The notes: generated from the sequence alone by a model not told the origin. A stretch of DNA of 64,000 nt from Inia geoffrensis (GCA_036417435.1 CM070907.1:55598001-55662000), one strand, 5' to 3'. Numbered from the stretch's first letter, positions 9,906-22,589 are shown. Numbers and translations are program-made.

Positions 9906-10037
9906 ATGGGGATATATGTGTATGTATATCTGATTCACTTTGTTATAAAGCAGAAACTAACACACTATTGTAAAGCAATTATACTCCAAAAAAGATGTTT
10001 AAAAAAACAAAAAGTTAAAAAAAAAAAGAAAGAAAAG
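9906..10037 (+). mobile_element. L1 3' terminus fused to the U6 pseudogene
   Basis: Starts atggggatatatgtgtatgt right after the U6 T-run, continues gattcactttgttataaagc and agcaattatactcca, and ends in a long A-rich tail. The same L1 3' end occurs at about 35708-35808. Downstream agaaaagt resembles agaaaagt upstream of U6 (about 9784-9791), a weak candidate target-site duplication. Confidence 0.85.
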
Positions 10038-10084
10038 TCTGACTTTAGGAAAATGTGATGAATTATCATAGCAAAAGAGAGGTC

Positions 10085-10315
10085 TTAATTTAATGTGTAG
10101 TAAAATATTTTAAACAACACTGAAATGAAACAGAACTAAACTAAAATATATATTGTATAACAGGGAATATAGCCAATATTTTACAATATAATGGATGTAA
10201 ATATAGTATAACCTTTAAAAATTGTGTTTTAAAAGTGTGAATCACTGTGTTGTACACCTGAAACTTATATAATGTTGTTCATCAACTATCCCTCAATTAA
10301 AAAAATAAATAACTA
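10085..10315 (+). mobile_element. L1 3' end, sense
   Basis: L1 3' UTR motifs: aatataatggatgtaaatat, tgttgtacacctgaaactta, ttcatcaactatccctcaat, then an A-rich tail. Confidence 0.7.
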
Positions 10316-11214
10316 AACTGAAATATATTGGTAGAACTCTCAAACTCCCAAGTATATATATCTCTATACCTGGGGCCCCGAAGACCCCAGTTTAAGAAAA
10401 ATTTGACCCAGAACTTATCAGTTTTGCAAAGATACAAAAATCTTCATAAGATCATAACTTAATTGACCTTAAATGAAAGGCAGGTACACAATATTAAATA
10501 AAATCATACCTTTGTGAATGAATTTTGATGGGGAAAAAAACCTTCAAACCAAAAGAAAGATTTAGTTATATCATTTTCTGAACACTACCCCCCTGCCTCT
10601 TTCCTTTCTCTCTCTTTGCTTTCAGCTTTTCCAGCACCTCACCTGCTCTCCCATGGGATTGTAAATATAACTTTCGAAAAAAAAAGCTTTATATAATTTT
10701 TTTCTTTTCTCAGTGCTGACACTGTTATTCAAAGCGGGGACTGATAAATAAGGTTAGAGTTTCTGCTTTTGTAATCAAGATTGGCATTAGAACAAAGTCC
10801 TTGGGCATCAAAAGTTATTTCCACCCAAAAGATGAGAGATGTTGTACTACAAAGCAAGGTTTAGGTCATACCTTCACTAAGTCTGTTCTTGGGAAAAAAA
10901 TAAATGATAAGCACCGTCTCTTCTTGCCTTGGGCTAAGAGAATTTGTGGGTTACAAGAATTTAATCCCAATTTACGTAGTTAAATAATCGCATTATATAT
11001 ATCAGACTAAAAGGTAAAGATAGGAAAAAAAGTAGCTTTAAAAAAAACTGTAATTGATTTATTGCTACTTCCATAAAGAAGACTTTAAATAAGCATTAAA
11101 TTACCTACACTCAGTCTTTATTTACGAATAAGAAATTTCTTAAGATATTTCACATGCTCTTAGGGGAAAAGACAAAGTAGTTTTGCATTCAGAATTAGTG
11201 ATTAGTTTATTCAA

Positions 11215-11480
11215 AATACCAAAAAGAAACAAAATGCTCATCAGAAGAAGAATGGGTAAATAAATTGTGATATAGTCTTTCAACAGACTACTACTCAGAC
11301 TGATACACACTTGATATATATTACAACATAGGTGAATCTCAAAAGCATTTTGAGTGAAAGAAGAAAGACACAAAAGAGTAGGTACTGTAAAATTCCATCA
11401 ATATGAAGGTCTAGCTAATATACGGAATAGAAATCAAAAGCTTTTGAGCTTGGAAGGGGATTGACTAGAAACGTGCACAA
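11215..11480 (+). mobile_element. L1M fragment (ORF2 3' end and UTR), sense
   Basis: Degenerate L1: agaatgggtaaataaattgt, aggtgaatctcaaaagcatt, gagtgaaagaagaaagacac, gtaaaattccatcaatatga. No open frame. Confidence 0.6.
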
Positions 11481-11873
11481 GGGAAATTTCGAGATACATT
11501 CTGTTTCATGACTAGCAAGTTTATACATTTGTGAAAACTCTTGAACTCTAAAAGATATTTCTGCATTTAATTGAATGTAATTATGCTTTGATTTTAAAAT
11601 TTAATGGCTTCGCCTTCAATTTTGTCAAATTACATTGATAACAGTCTGCCTTATAATGGAATAATTTATACATATTTCTGTCTCCCCAACATATTATCTT
11701 TGCATTTGTCACACAATTTTTTTTCCAGATATTGTAAGCCTGGCAAATGTACATTGAAGTGAACTGGATTCAATTGTGGAGCCAGTTTGGGAATTCCTAA
11801 TTAGTAATGAGCAAATTTACTTAAGTTTGTTTAAAACTCACTTTTACAAGAAATACTAGAAGTATATGGATAT

Positions 11874-11915
11874 GTTATATGTAGTGAAAAAACTGTTATA
11901 TGTAGTGAAAAAACT
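11874..11915. repeat. 21-bp tandem duplication
   Basis: Two exact copies of gttatatgtagtgaaaaaac plus t (11874-11894, 11895-11915), followed by a diverged start of a third. Confidence 0.9.
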
Positions 11916-12239
11916 GTTAAATGTCAACAGAAGTAGGAATCTATGGTCTTCAAAATAGTTTCATAGGAAAATATATGAAAATTAAAAAAAGTAATAAACA
12001 AGATTTAATCCAGCCATTTTCTGGTTCTTTCTCTTAATGATAACTGAATTCTCTGTTGCAATAGAATTGTATTCATTGAAGAAACACTTTTAGAAGTGTC
12101 TTACCATCTTTTTTCTTAAGAGTTATGCATCAGTCTATTCTTGTTTCTTAAGAGCATGGCTGAAAGCAATTGCTCTGATGAAATAATTATTTTTACTGAA
12201 AGAAAAATTATGTTGGCTTTTTTGTAGAAATGTGTAAGT

Positions 12240-12388
12240 TGGTCCTAATATTAATATGGAAGTGCAAGGAACCCAGGATATCCTAAACATTTTTTTAAGT
12301 GATGAACAAAGTTGAAGGTCTCACACTTCCTGGTTTCAAAAGTGACTACAAAGCTACAGTAATCAAGACTGTGTAGTACTGCCATAGG
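12240..12388 (+). mobile_element. L1 ORF2 fragment, sense
   Basis: Resembles an internal part of L1 ORF2 (motifs cctggtttcaaaagtgacta, aaagctacagtaatcaagac). Short and decayed. Confidence 0.5.
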
Positions 12389-12775
12389 ATAGCTACTATG
12401 GACCAAACTGTGCCTCCCCAAAATTCATATGTTGAAGCCCTAATCCTCAATGGAACTATATTTGGAAATAGAGCCTTTAAGGAGGTAACTAAAGTTAAAT
12501 GAGGCCGTGAGGATTGGGGCTCTAATGGGACTGGTATCCTTATAAGAAAAGGAAAAGACATCAAGAGTGCTCATGAACAGAGAAAAGGCCATGTGGGGAC
12601 AAAGCAAGAAAGAATCTATCTGCATGCCAGGAAGAGAGGTCTCACCAGAAACCAGCCCTGCTGGCACTTTGGTCTTGGACTTCCAGTCTCCAGACTATGA
12701 GAAAATAAATTTCTGTTGTTTAAGCTACCCAGTCTTTGTTATTTTACTATGGAAACTCTAGCAGACTAGTACAGA
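12389..12775 (+). mobile_element. Solo LTR of MLT1 (MaLR) type
   Basis: Ancient retroviral-like LTR: ccccaaaattcatatgttga, ggtatccttataagaaaagg, gcaagaaagaatctatctgc, ttggacttccagtctccaga, then the poly(A) region gagaaaataaatttctgttg. No internal region is present, so it is a solo LTR. It carries no gene. Confidence 0.75.
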
Positions 12776-13116
12776 AGTCTTTCTCAACCCTCATAACAGT
12801 TCATTACAATTTCCTTATACCACTTTTCAAAAGTTACCTTGTAATTTTTAAAAGTCACCTTTAAAAAATTGTTAGTAATTTGCATATGTCTTCTCTCTTC
12901 TGGTGTAATATTAACTTCTCAACTAGAATCATGTTTTATAAATTTGTGTCTTCCGTAGCACCAAAGATAGTGTGTTTATGTCCTTTGTTATATTACACAT
13001 TTTAAAAATAGGCTAGTAGTTATTAATATTAGGGAGAAATCACTTTGTTATTGTCTTTATTTGGAGATTAAATACAGTTTAAGGACATGTATATAGGTAC
13101 CATATTAACAAGGGGT

Positions 13117-13517
13117 GGACTGTGATGGTTAATTTTGTGTGTCAGCTTGGCTGGGCTATAGCACTCAGTTATCCAATCAAACACTAATCTGGGTGCTGCT
13201 ATGAAGGTGTTTTGTGGACCTAGTTTACATCTACAATTAGTTGACTTTTAAATAAAGAAGATTATCCTCAATACTCTTGGAAGGACTCATTCAATTAGTT
13301 GAAAGGCCACAAAAGGAAAAGTGAGGTTTCCTTGAGGAAGAAGAAATAACACGTCAATACTGAAATGACAACTCTTGCCTGAGAGCAGCCTGCCAGCCTG
13401 CCCTGCACATTTTGCACTAGCCAATCCCCACAATTGCATGAGCCACTTCTGTGAAATAAATCTGTTAATATATATAGTCTACTGGTGCTGTTTCTCTGGA
13501 GAAACCTGAATCAAGCA
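13117..13517 (+). mobile_element. LTR of MLT2/ERVL type
   Basis: Begins tgtgatggttaattttgtgt followed by gtcagcttggctgggc. Further on are gaaataaatctgttaatata and tgctgtttctctggagaaac, near the 3' end of this LTR family. It has no coding content. The family name is from memory of the consensus and is less certain than the class. Confidence 0.6.
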
Positions 13518-13642
13518 CCTTTTAGCTATTGTACTTATCAATGCTAGAATTCCCATTTGATTCTTTTATGAAATGTCTATCTCTTTATGGAGATTCTATA
13601 TTCGTTGAGTCATTGTCATAATTTTTACACTGAAGTATAGTT

Positions 13643-13850
13643 TTCTTTAAATATTTATTTATTTTTGGCTGCGTCGGGTCTTAGTTGCAGCACACAGCCT
13701 CTGTAGTTGTGGCATGCAGGCTCTGTAGTTGCAGCACACGGGCTTCGTTGCCCTGTGGCATGCGGGATCTTAGTTCCCTGACCAGGGATGGAACCCGTGT
13801 TCGCTGCACTGGAAGGTGGATTCTTAACCACTGGACCACCAGGGAAGTCC
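13643..13850 (-). mobile_element. CHR-type SINE
   Basis: Antisense: (ATTT)n tail, ggctgcgtcgggtcttagtt, ending ccaccagggaagtccc. Imperfect target-site duplication tgaagtatagtt / tgaggtatagtt at 13631 and 13852. Confidence 0.88.
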
Positions 13851-13851
13851 C

Positions 13852-15345
13852 TGAGGTATAGTTGATTTACAACATTATATTAGTTTTAAGTATACAGCAT
13901 AGTGATTCAGTATTTTTACAAATTATACTCCACTAAAAGTTACAAGATAATGGCTATAATTTCCTGTTCTATACAATATATCCTTGTTGCGTATCTATTT
14001 TATACAGAGCATTTTGTATCTCTTGATCCCATCCCCCTAACTTGCCTATCCCGTTTCATCATAATTTTGATTCTTTATGAATAGTTTCCTTTAGTTCTTT
14101 GAACATATTTAGAGTAGCTTCTTTGAAGTCTTTGCTAAATCAAATATTTGGGAGTGCTCAGACACTGTTTCAGTTGATGAGTGTGAGTCACATTTTTTTG
14201 TTTCTTTGCATGTCTTGTAATTTTTTATTGAAAACTGGGTATTTTAGATAATGCATTATAGAGTCTGGATTTGGATTTTCCCCCTACATTGTTGTTCTTA
14301 GTTTATTTGTTTCTGTTTAGTCACTTGCCTAAACTAAATCTGTGGATTCTGTCTCCCATGCAATGTGTGGCCACTGAAATCTGTATTAAGGGCTTTTTTT
14401 TTTCTTTTTTTTTTTTTCGTCCGTGCCACATGGCTTGCAGGAACTCCACAACCAGGGATTGAACCCTGGTCCCAGAAGTGAAAGTGCCAAGTCCTAATCA
14501 CTGGACCATAAGGGAGTTCCCCTTGTTTTTACTTTTAAGCTTGGCTTCCTAGGGGGTCTCCTCTGTGCCTATATATCTTAGTGTACAGCCAAAGATTGTG
14601 TTCAAACACCTCAAGCCAGTAAGACTTAACCCTCTCTACTGATGGATCAGTGTGTGTGCTGGGGAGTACATTCAATGTTGAGATGTTTTCATCTCTTCCC
14701 TGGCTCTTACATTCTTCTGAGTCCTTCTGAGCCCCCTCACCTCTTCACTTTGCATGTTCTATAGGCTCCATTGGCCCAGAACATTTCCATGACTTAGGCC
14801 TATTCCTGTCTTTGATGCATATGCTCACAGCCTTTGCTCCACTCTGGATAGAGAGCTTATCAAGCACCTCTTGGGAATTCCTTTTAAATCCCTGTCTACT
14901 CTGACAATCCATTGCTTGTTCCAAACAGGCTTACAATATTAAGGAAGCAGAGCCACCTGCCATCCATATTTACTTGCCACTGAAATCACCAGGTTAACTG
15001 AAAATGCTCTAAATCAAGTGAGCCTCCTCTGCCTTAGCAGCAAGACTGTTGGTTTTCATGCTCTGCCCTAATCAAGTTGAACCTCTGTGCCAACAGAACT
15101 GTTGTATGGGCATGGGAGTAATCCCAGGCAAGAACAACAAAACACCTTACTGTTCTTATCTGAAATTCAGTGGTTTTCATGAATAAGCGTTTTTCAGTTT
15201 GCAGTATGTCTTTAATATTATTTCCAGAGTGCCAAATTGTTATTTTGACAGTTTTGTCCAGCTTTATACCTGCTTTTAGGGAAAGGATTTGTCAACTTCC
15301 TCACTCCATCATGCTGAAGTAAATCTCCACCTTTAATTTTATCTC
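13852..15345 (-). mobile_element. L1/L1M fragments, antisense
   Basis: Starts with an L1 3' UTR antisense motif (gtatagttgatttacaacat, ttagttttaagtatacagca) and continues as decayed L1M-like DNA (tagttctttgaacatattta, attgaaaactgggtatttta). A SINE at 14394 interrupts it. From about 14560 the L1 assignment is weak. Confidence 0.5.
14394..14521 (-). mobile_element. Short CHR-type SINE
   Basis: Antisense: poly-T, then aaccagggattgaaccctgg and ctggaccataagggagttcc. Confidence 0.8.
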
Positions 15346-15361
15346 TCCAAAATATCCTGAG

Positions 15362-15540
15362 GGGCTTCCCTGGTGGCGCAGTGGTTGAGATTCCGCCTGC
15401 CGATGAAGGGGACACGGGTTTGTGCCCCGGTCCGGGAGAATCCCGCATGCCGCGGAGCGGCTGAGTCTGCGCGTCCGGAGCTCCGCAACGGGAGAGGCCG
15501 CGGCGGTGAGAGGCCCGCGTACCACAAAAACAAAAAAAAA
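15362..15540 (+). mobile_element. CHR-2-type SINE with internal deletion
   Basis: Starts gggcttccctggtggcgcag and ends accacaaaaac plus an A-run. Compared with the copy at 23016 it lacks about 20 bp in the middle (the gggcccgtgagccatggccg part). Confidence 0.88.
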
Positions 15541-15824
15541 TCCAGAGAATTCCCTCCAGCGTCTGAGAAGTAATTGTAGTATCTAGTTTCCATGGTTGGA
15601 TGATTCAGGATCCCAAGAAAAACATTTCACTTTTTAGACCTCTGGAGAAGAAGTGACAACCACATAAATGAGAAAGATGCTTCTTAACTCCTAGAGGACC
15701 AGGGCTTACTATATTTTGTATACAGCATTATATTTTGAAATACATTCTGTTTATAGTATAGCTCCTGTATTTTGGAGCTGTTTCAACCTTACTTTAAAAC
15801 TGATTTAGTATATTTTTCTTTTAA

Positions 15825-15989
<165 letters not shown>

Positions 15990-15994
15990 TAGTG

Positions 15995-16026
15995 TATGGT
16001 TGACACTGCATATGGTTGACACTGCA
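15995..16026. repeat. 16-bp tandem duplication by a splice donor
   Basis: tatggttgacactgca occurs twice in tandem (15995-16010, 16011-16026), starting 15 bp into AAMDC intron 2. A diverged third copy follows. Confidence 0.9.
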
Positions 16027-16098
16027 TAAGGTTGACCAAGTGATTTTCAAACTCCTAAGCCATAATGACAAAGTTCCAAGTAAAAAGTAACTATTTCA

Positions 16099-16116
16099 TT
16101 CTCTCTCTCTCTCTCT

Positions 16117-16175
<59 letters not shown>

Positions 16176-16177
16176 GA
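16099..16177. repeat. (TC)n microsatellite
   Basis: About 79 bp of CT dinucleotide repeat with a few CCCT and GT interruptions. Confidence 0.97.
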
Positions 16178-16179
16178 TA

Positions 16180-18505
16180 TAATACACATACCATTAAACT
16201 CACCATTAGGTTAGAGTTTTAAAGTATGCAATTCAATGGATTTTTTATCATAACCTTGTACAATAGCTACCACTACTAACTCCAGAATATATTTATCACC
16301 CCAAAGGAAACCCCATAACCATTAGCAGTCACTACCCATTCTTCCCTCCCTCCAGCTCCTGGCAACTACTACGTTCTGTTGCTATAGATGTGCCTATTCT
16401 AGATGTTTCATATAAACAAAATCATTCAGTTCTCTTAAGCACATACCTAGGATTGGAAATTCTGGGTCATATGGTAACTCTATGTTTCACCTTTTGAGGA
16501 ACTGCCAGACTGTTTTCCAAAGTAACTGCACCATTTTACATTATAGATGTTAGAAATGTATGATGGATGCAATTTTTCTAAATCCTTCCTCATCAACTCT
16601 TATTTGTTTTGCTTTGTTTTTATTATACCATCCTAGTTGATGTGAAATGTTATCTCATTGTGATTTGAAATTTCATTTCCCTTATATTGCAGCTCCTCAA
16701 GTATTCTCAGTGTGCCATGCCCAAAATAGGGTCTCCATTCCATGAGTGGAGGTTGGATAAAAGAAGGGAACCCCCGACCTCTCCACCACACTCACTTGGG
16801 ACTAAGCTTCAGCAATAGATAGCTGCAGGCAGTATGAGAAACATTGATGTCCTGATTCTCCCAGGAAGAAAGCCTTACAGCTGGTAGCTGAGAGAAGAAA
16901 TAGCCCTATGTTCTTGGCTGCAGCAGTCTGGAGTGGAGTCTCACCTCACTGAACTAGGAGGAGGGAGACAGGCAGCAGTCTTTCTTGAAATATCACAGAT
17001 TTTCACCTTTCCTACCAAATATTTATATTTTTTCTTGAATACGTATTTCTTAATTTGCTGTTTCCTCTTTGAACTTTTCCAAAGTCTTTGCATGATTGGG
17101 GTTAAAAAAAATTTTTTTTTAGGTTATGTTTGTTGGTTTGTTTGTTTTAATAATTTACACTTAGGTGCAAGTAATGGAGCTCTTCATCCAGTAGTGATGG
17201 AAGTTGATCCTTCCATTCTGAAGGATAGTTTTGCTGGATATACAATTTGTGATAGACAGTCTTTTTCTTTCAATTACTTTGAAAATGTCATCCCACTTTT
17301 TTTGGCATTAACTGGTTACTAATGAGAAATCAAATGTTATTAAGATTTCTTTGGATTTGACAAGTCACTTCTCTCCTGCTGCTTTCAAAATTCTCTCTTT
17401 ATATTTAACTTTTGACAATTTGACTATGATACATCTACATGTGGATCTCTGAGTTTATACTACTTGGAATGTATTGAGCTTCATAGATGTGTAGATTGTT
17501 GTTCATCATCAAATTTCTGACGTTTTCACCCATTATTTCTTCAAATATTCTTTCTGCCCCTTCTATCTCTTCTCCTCTGTGAAAACTGTTAGGGAGTATG
17601 TTGTGTGTTTTTTTGTTTTTTGTTTTTTTGTAGGGGTTTCCGATGTCCCACAGTTCTCTTGAGGCTCTGTTCATTGTTTTCATTCATTTTTCTATCCTTT
17701 TTCTCAGATTGGATCATCTCAATTTACCTATCTTTCAGTTTTGCTGATTCTTACCTGCCATTGTACCCCTTTAGTGAACTTTTCATTTCAATATTGTACT
17801 TTTCAGCTCCAGGATTTCCTTTAAAAAATAATTTCTATCTTTTTATTGTTATTCTCTATTTGGTTAGATACTGTTCTCACACTTTCCTTTAGTTCTTTAG
17901 ATATGGTTTCCTGAAACAATGACAGAAGTTTCCCTATATGCCTGAAACCAATAGGCGTTCCACTTTATGGTAAGGGGCTCTGTATGCAATTTGGGGTATG
18001 CAATCAACACTTAGCCAGACAGTTTAAAACTCTGCTTGCTCCTTGCTTATGCAGACTCTCAAGGGTACCCAGAATTGTGATCTTAGGGCCTTTTCATGTC
18101 ATTCCTGAGCATGTGCACAATTCTGGACATGTGTTTGGCCTTTTCAATACCAAGGTTCATACCTGAGCTTTTCAAAGCCCCCATAAACAACTCATTTCTT
18201 ATTTTTTTCATTTTAGTTTATTGGAACCTCTCATTTGCCGTTGTCTACTGCCTCAGGCAGCCGCACTGTTAAACAATTGTCTATGACTGTTTTTGACAAG
18301 CTTCTCTGGGATAAAAGATGGTTTGCACTGGCAAGCTCCAAGTCAGATCAAATAAAGAGAGCCTATGAGTGGGGCCTTCCAAGGAACCACCAGACAGGTC
18401 AAATAATGACAGTTCTCTGGGAATGGGCATTTGAAGGAGCTTTAATCCATTAGGTGATTGCAAAGCTGGTGGTTTTCACTGTGATTCCAGGTTGTTGCTT
18501 TCCAA
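16180..18505 (-). mobile_element. Old L1M fragments, antisense
   Basis: Motifs of antisense L1 3' UTR and ORF2 end (ccattaaactcaccattagg, gggtcatatggtaactctat, ccagactgttttccaaagta). These are followed by internal or 5' L1M-like DNA (ctctctttatatttaacttt, ttcatttcaatattgtactt, ccccataaacaactcatttc). Too decayed to delimit copies; 16680-16960 may be unrelated. Confidence 0.5.
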
Positions 18506-19050
18506 GGTGACCACAGAAGTGGGGATGGGATAGTGGGGTGTGTTAAAGTCCCCCACTGTTATTGTGTTACTGTCAATTTCTCCTCTTACGTTTGTTAACA
18601 TTTGCTTTATATATTGAGGTGTTCCTATGTATTTACAATTGTTATATCTTCTTCTATTGATCCTTTGATCATTAGGCATATGTCCTTCTTTATCTCTTAT
18701 AACAATCTTCATTTTAAAATCTACTTTCTCTGATAAAAATATTGCTACTGTGGCTTTGTTTTGATTTCCATTTGCATGGAATATCTTCTACTGTCCCCTC
18801 GCTTTCAGTCTGTATGTGTCTGTAGATCTGAAATGAGTCTCTTGTAGGCAGCATATATACAGGTCCTATTTTGTATCTATTCAGCCAGTGTATATCTTTT
18901 GGTTTGAGCATTTAGTTTGTTTACATTTAAGGTAATTATCAATAGGTATGTTACTATTGCCATTTTGTTAATTGTTTTGGATTTGTTTATGAGGTCTTTT
19001 TTCCCCTTTCTTCTTTTGTTCTCTTCTCTTGTGATTTGATGACTATCTTT

Positions 19051-19401
19051 TTTTAAAATTAATTAATTTATTTATTTATTTTTGGCTGTGTTGGGTCTTC
19101 GTTGCTGCACACAGGCTTTCTCTAGTTGCAGTGAGTAGGTGCTGCTCTTCGTTGCAGTGCACGGGCTTCTCACTGTGGTGGCTTCTCTTGTGGAGCACGG
19201 GCTCTAGGGACACAGCCTTCAGTAGTTGTGGCACGTGGGCTCAGTAGTTGTGGCTCGCAGGCTCTAGGGCGCAGGCTTGGTAGTTGTGGCGCATGGGCTT
19301 TGTTGCTCTGTGGCATGTGGGATCTTCCCGGACCAGGGCTTGAACCCGTGTCCCCTATATTGGCAGGTGGATTCTTAACCACTGCACCACCAAGGAAGTC
19401 C
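19051..19401 (-). mobile_element. CHR-1-type SINE, long form
   Basis: Antisense: (TTTA)n, ggctgtgttgggtcttcgtt, through to ccaccaaggaagtcc. Exact 15-bp target-site duplication ttgatgactatcttt at 19036-19050 and 19402-19416. Confidence 0.93.
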
Positions 19402-19593
19402 TTGATGACTATCTTTAGTGTTATGTTTGGATTCTTTTTTCTTTTTTGTGCATATATCTATTAGAGATTTTTGTTTACAGTGAGGCTTTTGTGTAGAAGT
19501 CTGTATATATATATGCTTAAGTTGCTGATCTCTTAATGTCCAATGCATATTAGGTAACCTGCATTTGTACTCTCTTCTCCTCACAATTACTTT

Positions 19594-19711
19594 TTTTTTT
19601 TTTGGCTATGCCACACAGCATGTGGGATCTTAGTTTGCTGACTAGGGATCGAACCCACACCCCCAGCAGTGGAAGCACAGAGTCTTAACCACTGGACCAC
19701 CAGGGAAGCCC
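19594..19711 (-). mobile_element. Short CHR-type SINE
   Basis: Antisense: poly-T, ggctatgccacacagcatgt, ending ccaccagggaagcc. Target-site duplication cacaattacttt / cacaatcacttt at 19582 and 19712. Confidence 0.88.
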
Positions 19712-22589
19712 CACAATCACTTTTTTTGATATTATATTTTACTTCTAATTGTTTTGTGTATCCCTTAACCACTTATTGTGGTTACAAATAATTTCACTAC
19801 TTTTGTCATTTAACCTCCCTACTAGCTATATGTTTGGATGATTTCCTACCTTTATTGTATGTTTGCCTTTACCAGTGAGCTTTTCCACTTCGTAATTCTC
19901 TCGTTCCTAGTTGTGGCCTTTTCTTTTCTGCCTAGAGAAGTTCCTTTAGCATTTGTCGTAAAGCTGGTTTGGTGGTGCTGAATTCTTTTAGCTTTTGCTT
20001 GTCTGTAAAGCTTTTGATTTCTCCGTCACATCTGAACAAGAGCCTTGCTGGGTAGAGTATTATTTGATTGTAGATTTTTCCTCTTTCATCACTTTAAGTG
20101 TATTGTGCCACTCCCTTCTGGCCTGCAGAGTTTCTGCTGAAAAATCAGCTGATAGCCTTACGGGAGTTCCTTTGTATGTTATTTGTTGCTTTTCCCTTGT
20201 TGTTTTTAATATTCTATCTTTAATTTTTGTCATTTTGATTACAACATGTCTTAGTGTGTTCCTCTGTGGGTTAATCCTGTATGGGACTCTGCGCTTCCTA
20301 GGCTTTGGTGATTATTTCCTTTCTCAGGATAGGGAAGGTTTCAGCTACTATCTCTCCAAATGTTTTTTCAGGCCCTTTCTCTCTTCTTCTGGGATCCCTA
20401 TAATGCGAATATTAGTGTATTTGATGTTGTCCCAGAGGTCTCTCAAACTGTCCTCATTTCTTTTCATTTTTTTTTTTCCTTCTTTCTGTTTGGCGGTGGT
20501 GATTTCCACTACTCTGTGTTCCAGCTCACTGATCCATTCATCTGCTTCATTTAATCTACTATTGATTCCTTCTAGTGTGTTTTTCATTTCAGTTATTGTA
20601 TTTGTCAGTTCTGTTTGGTTGTTCTTTATATTTTCTAATTCCCTGTTAAAAACTTCTAAGTTCTCACTCTGTGCATCCATTCACCTCCTGAGTTCTTTGA
20701 TCATCTTCACTATCATTACTCTGAACTCTTTCGTGGGTAGATTGCCTATCTCCATGTCACTTAGTTCTTCCTCTGGGGTTTTATCTTGTTCCTTCATCTG
20801 AAACATATTCCTCTGTCTCCTCATCTTTTCTAAATTGCTATTTGTATTTTTATGTATGTGGTAGGTTAGTTATGTTTCTCCACCTTGGAAAAGTAGTCCT
20901 CTGTAGGAGACGTCCTATGGTCCCAGGATTACACTCCCCTCTCGTCACCCAAGGGCCAGGGGCCAGCTGGTCCCAGGGTAGTGTCTAGCCTGCGGCAGTC
21001 TGCAGGACTATAGTTTTCTTAGTTCTGATGTCTGCCCCCTGGTGGGTTGAGCTGGGTCTTGGCCCTCTGGTGGGCAGGGCTGTGTCTAGAAGCTGTCTAG
21101 AGGTGGCTGTGGGCTCAGGAAGTCTTTAGGCAGCCTGTCTGCTGATGGGTGGGGCTATGTTCCCATCCAGTTTGTTATTTGGCCTCAGGCATCCCAGCAG
21201 TAAAGGCTACAGCCTGTTCCGTTCTGCTGGGTCCTGATGTGCCAAGGTGCGTCAGCCTCCAGGAGAGGTCATGAAGATGCATGCTCCCTGATGTTTCTGC
21301 CACCATTGTCTATGTCCCCAGGGTCTCCCCCAACCCAGGAGACCCTCCAAGACCAGCAGGTAAGTCTGGGCCAGTCTTCTATCAAATTACTGCTTTTACC
21401 CTTGGTCCCAGGGTGTATGAGATTTTGTGTATGCCCTTTAAGAGTGAAGTCTCTATTTCCATCAATCCTGAGGAGCTTCTGCGTTCAAGTCCTGCTGGCC
21501 TTCAAAGCCAAGTCCTCTTCATGGTGCCAGACCCCTGGGCTGGAAGGCCTTACGTGGGGCTCAGGACTCTCACTCCTGTGCAAGAACCTCTATAATATAA
21601 TTAATCTCCAGTTTGTGGGTTGCCCACCCGGGGAGTATAGGATTTGATTATATCGTGAGTCCACCCCTCCTACTGGTCTCATTGTGGTGCCTTTGTTTTG
21701 AACTGCATGCACTCATTGTTTTGATCCAGACACCTAGTTGTTTGTTAGCTACCAACTTGGATCTTAAAGAAAGGAATATACCTTGCTTTATAAAAAGAAA
21801 GGATTTGCTAAAAGAAATGAGAGGGATTTGAGATACAGAAGGGACAGAATGAGAGCAGGCTGAGGAATAAGAAGCTGAAATGCTTGTGAGCCAAGCGACT
21901 CCACTGGATTGTTTCACAGAGTAAAGCTAGTGTGGTGTAAGAATGGGCAGGGGTATGGCTGAGGGTGTCGGGTGTCTGCAGAGCTCAGTTTACATTTTAT
22001 TCAGTAGATAAGACATAGCCACTTCAGATACTTAAGCAGGAGATTGATTTGACTGACAAAGATGATCCAGACGATGGGTTTAAGATACACTGGAGTACCA
22101 ACTTGTGAGTGTGCCATGTTGGAGAGATTTTTTTTCTTCAGAAATGGATTTAACACTATATATTATATTTTTCCCATATAAGACTACATGAGTTAGTATT
22201 ACCCTTAACCTCATTCTGTATTTAAGGAAACTTAATAAGCACAGAGTTTAGAGCTAGAAAGCTAAAAAAATGTGAAATCACATAGTAAATTCAGGTCAGA
22301 TTCTAACTTTCTTTCCTGTTCCTTTCTACTACATCATGATTCCTCTTATAAACTTCAACACTATTAAAGACTACAAAACTGTGAAGTTGCCAGTGATGAT
22401 AACAGGAAAATAGGAAAAATTTGCTGTAGGTTTACTTTTCATCTTGTTAAGTTTTATTTGTCAGTAGAATAAACAAGAGGAGGTGTTCTAGAATTAGTTG
22501 GAGAGAGAAGAACTAGGAAAGATGAGAGGAAAAGCTGAGCTGTTGACTAGAACTTATCTGTATAGAGGCAAAAGGACATCAAATCAAAG

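Larger units (their letters stand above)
18506..21760 (-). mobile_element. L1 5' half with ORF1 remnant, antisense
   Basis: Read on the minus strand this is L1 5' UTR (about 21760 down to 20850), ORF1 (about 20700 to 19925), then post-ORF1 L1M-type DNA to about 18506. Two SINEs (19051, 19594) interrupt it. A minus-strand frame of 110 codons at 20348-20680 encodes the ORF1p coiled coil and the start of its RNA-binding region (RELENIKNNQTEL, SRLNEADEWISELE, NIRIIGIPEEE). Further on, FTDKQKLKEFSTTKPALRQM is the ORF1p C-terminal motif, but stops and frameshifts break the gene. ORF2 is absent. The plus-strand 268-codon open frame here is its mirror. Confidence 0.82.

Noticed and set aside
16099..16177. 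CRISPR-like or regulatory array
   Set aside because: It is a simple (TC)n microsatellite without spacers; no CRISPR array exists in the window.
19995..20801. 268-codon plus-strand open frame, hydrophobic
   Set aside because: It is the antisense of L1 ORF1 (minus-strand motifs such as RELENIKNNQTEL); no promoter, no homology to a known membrane protein.
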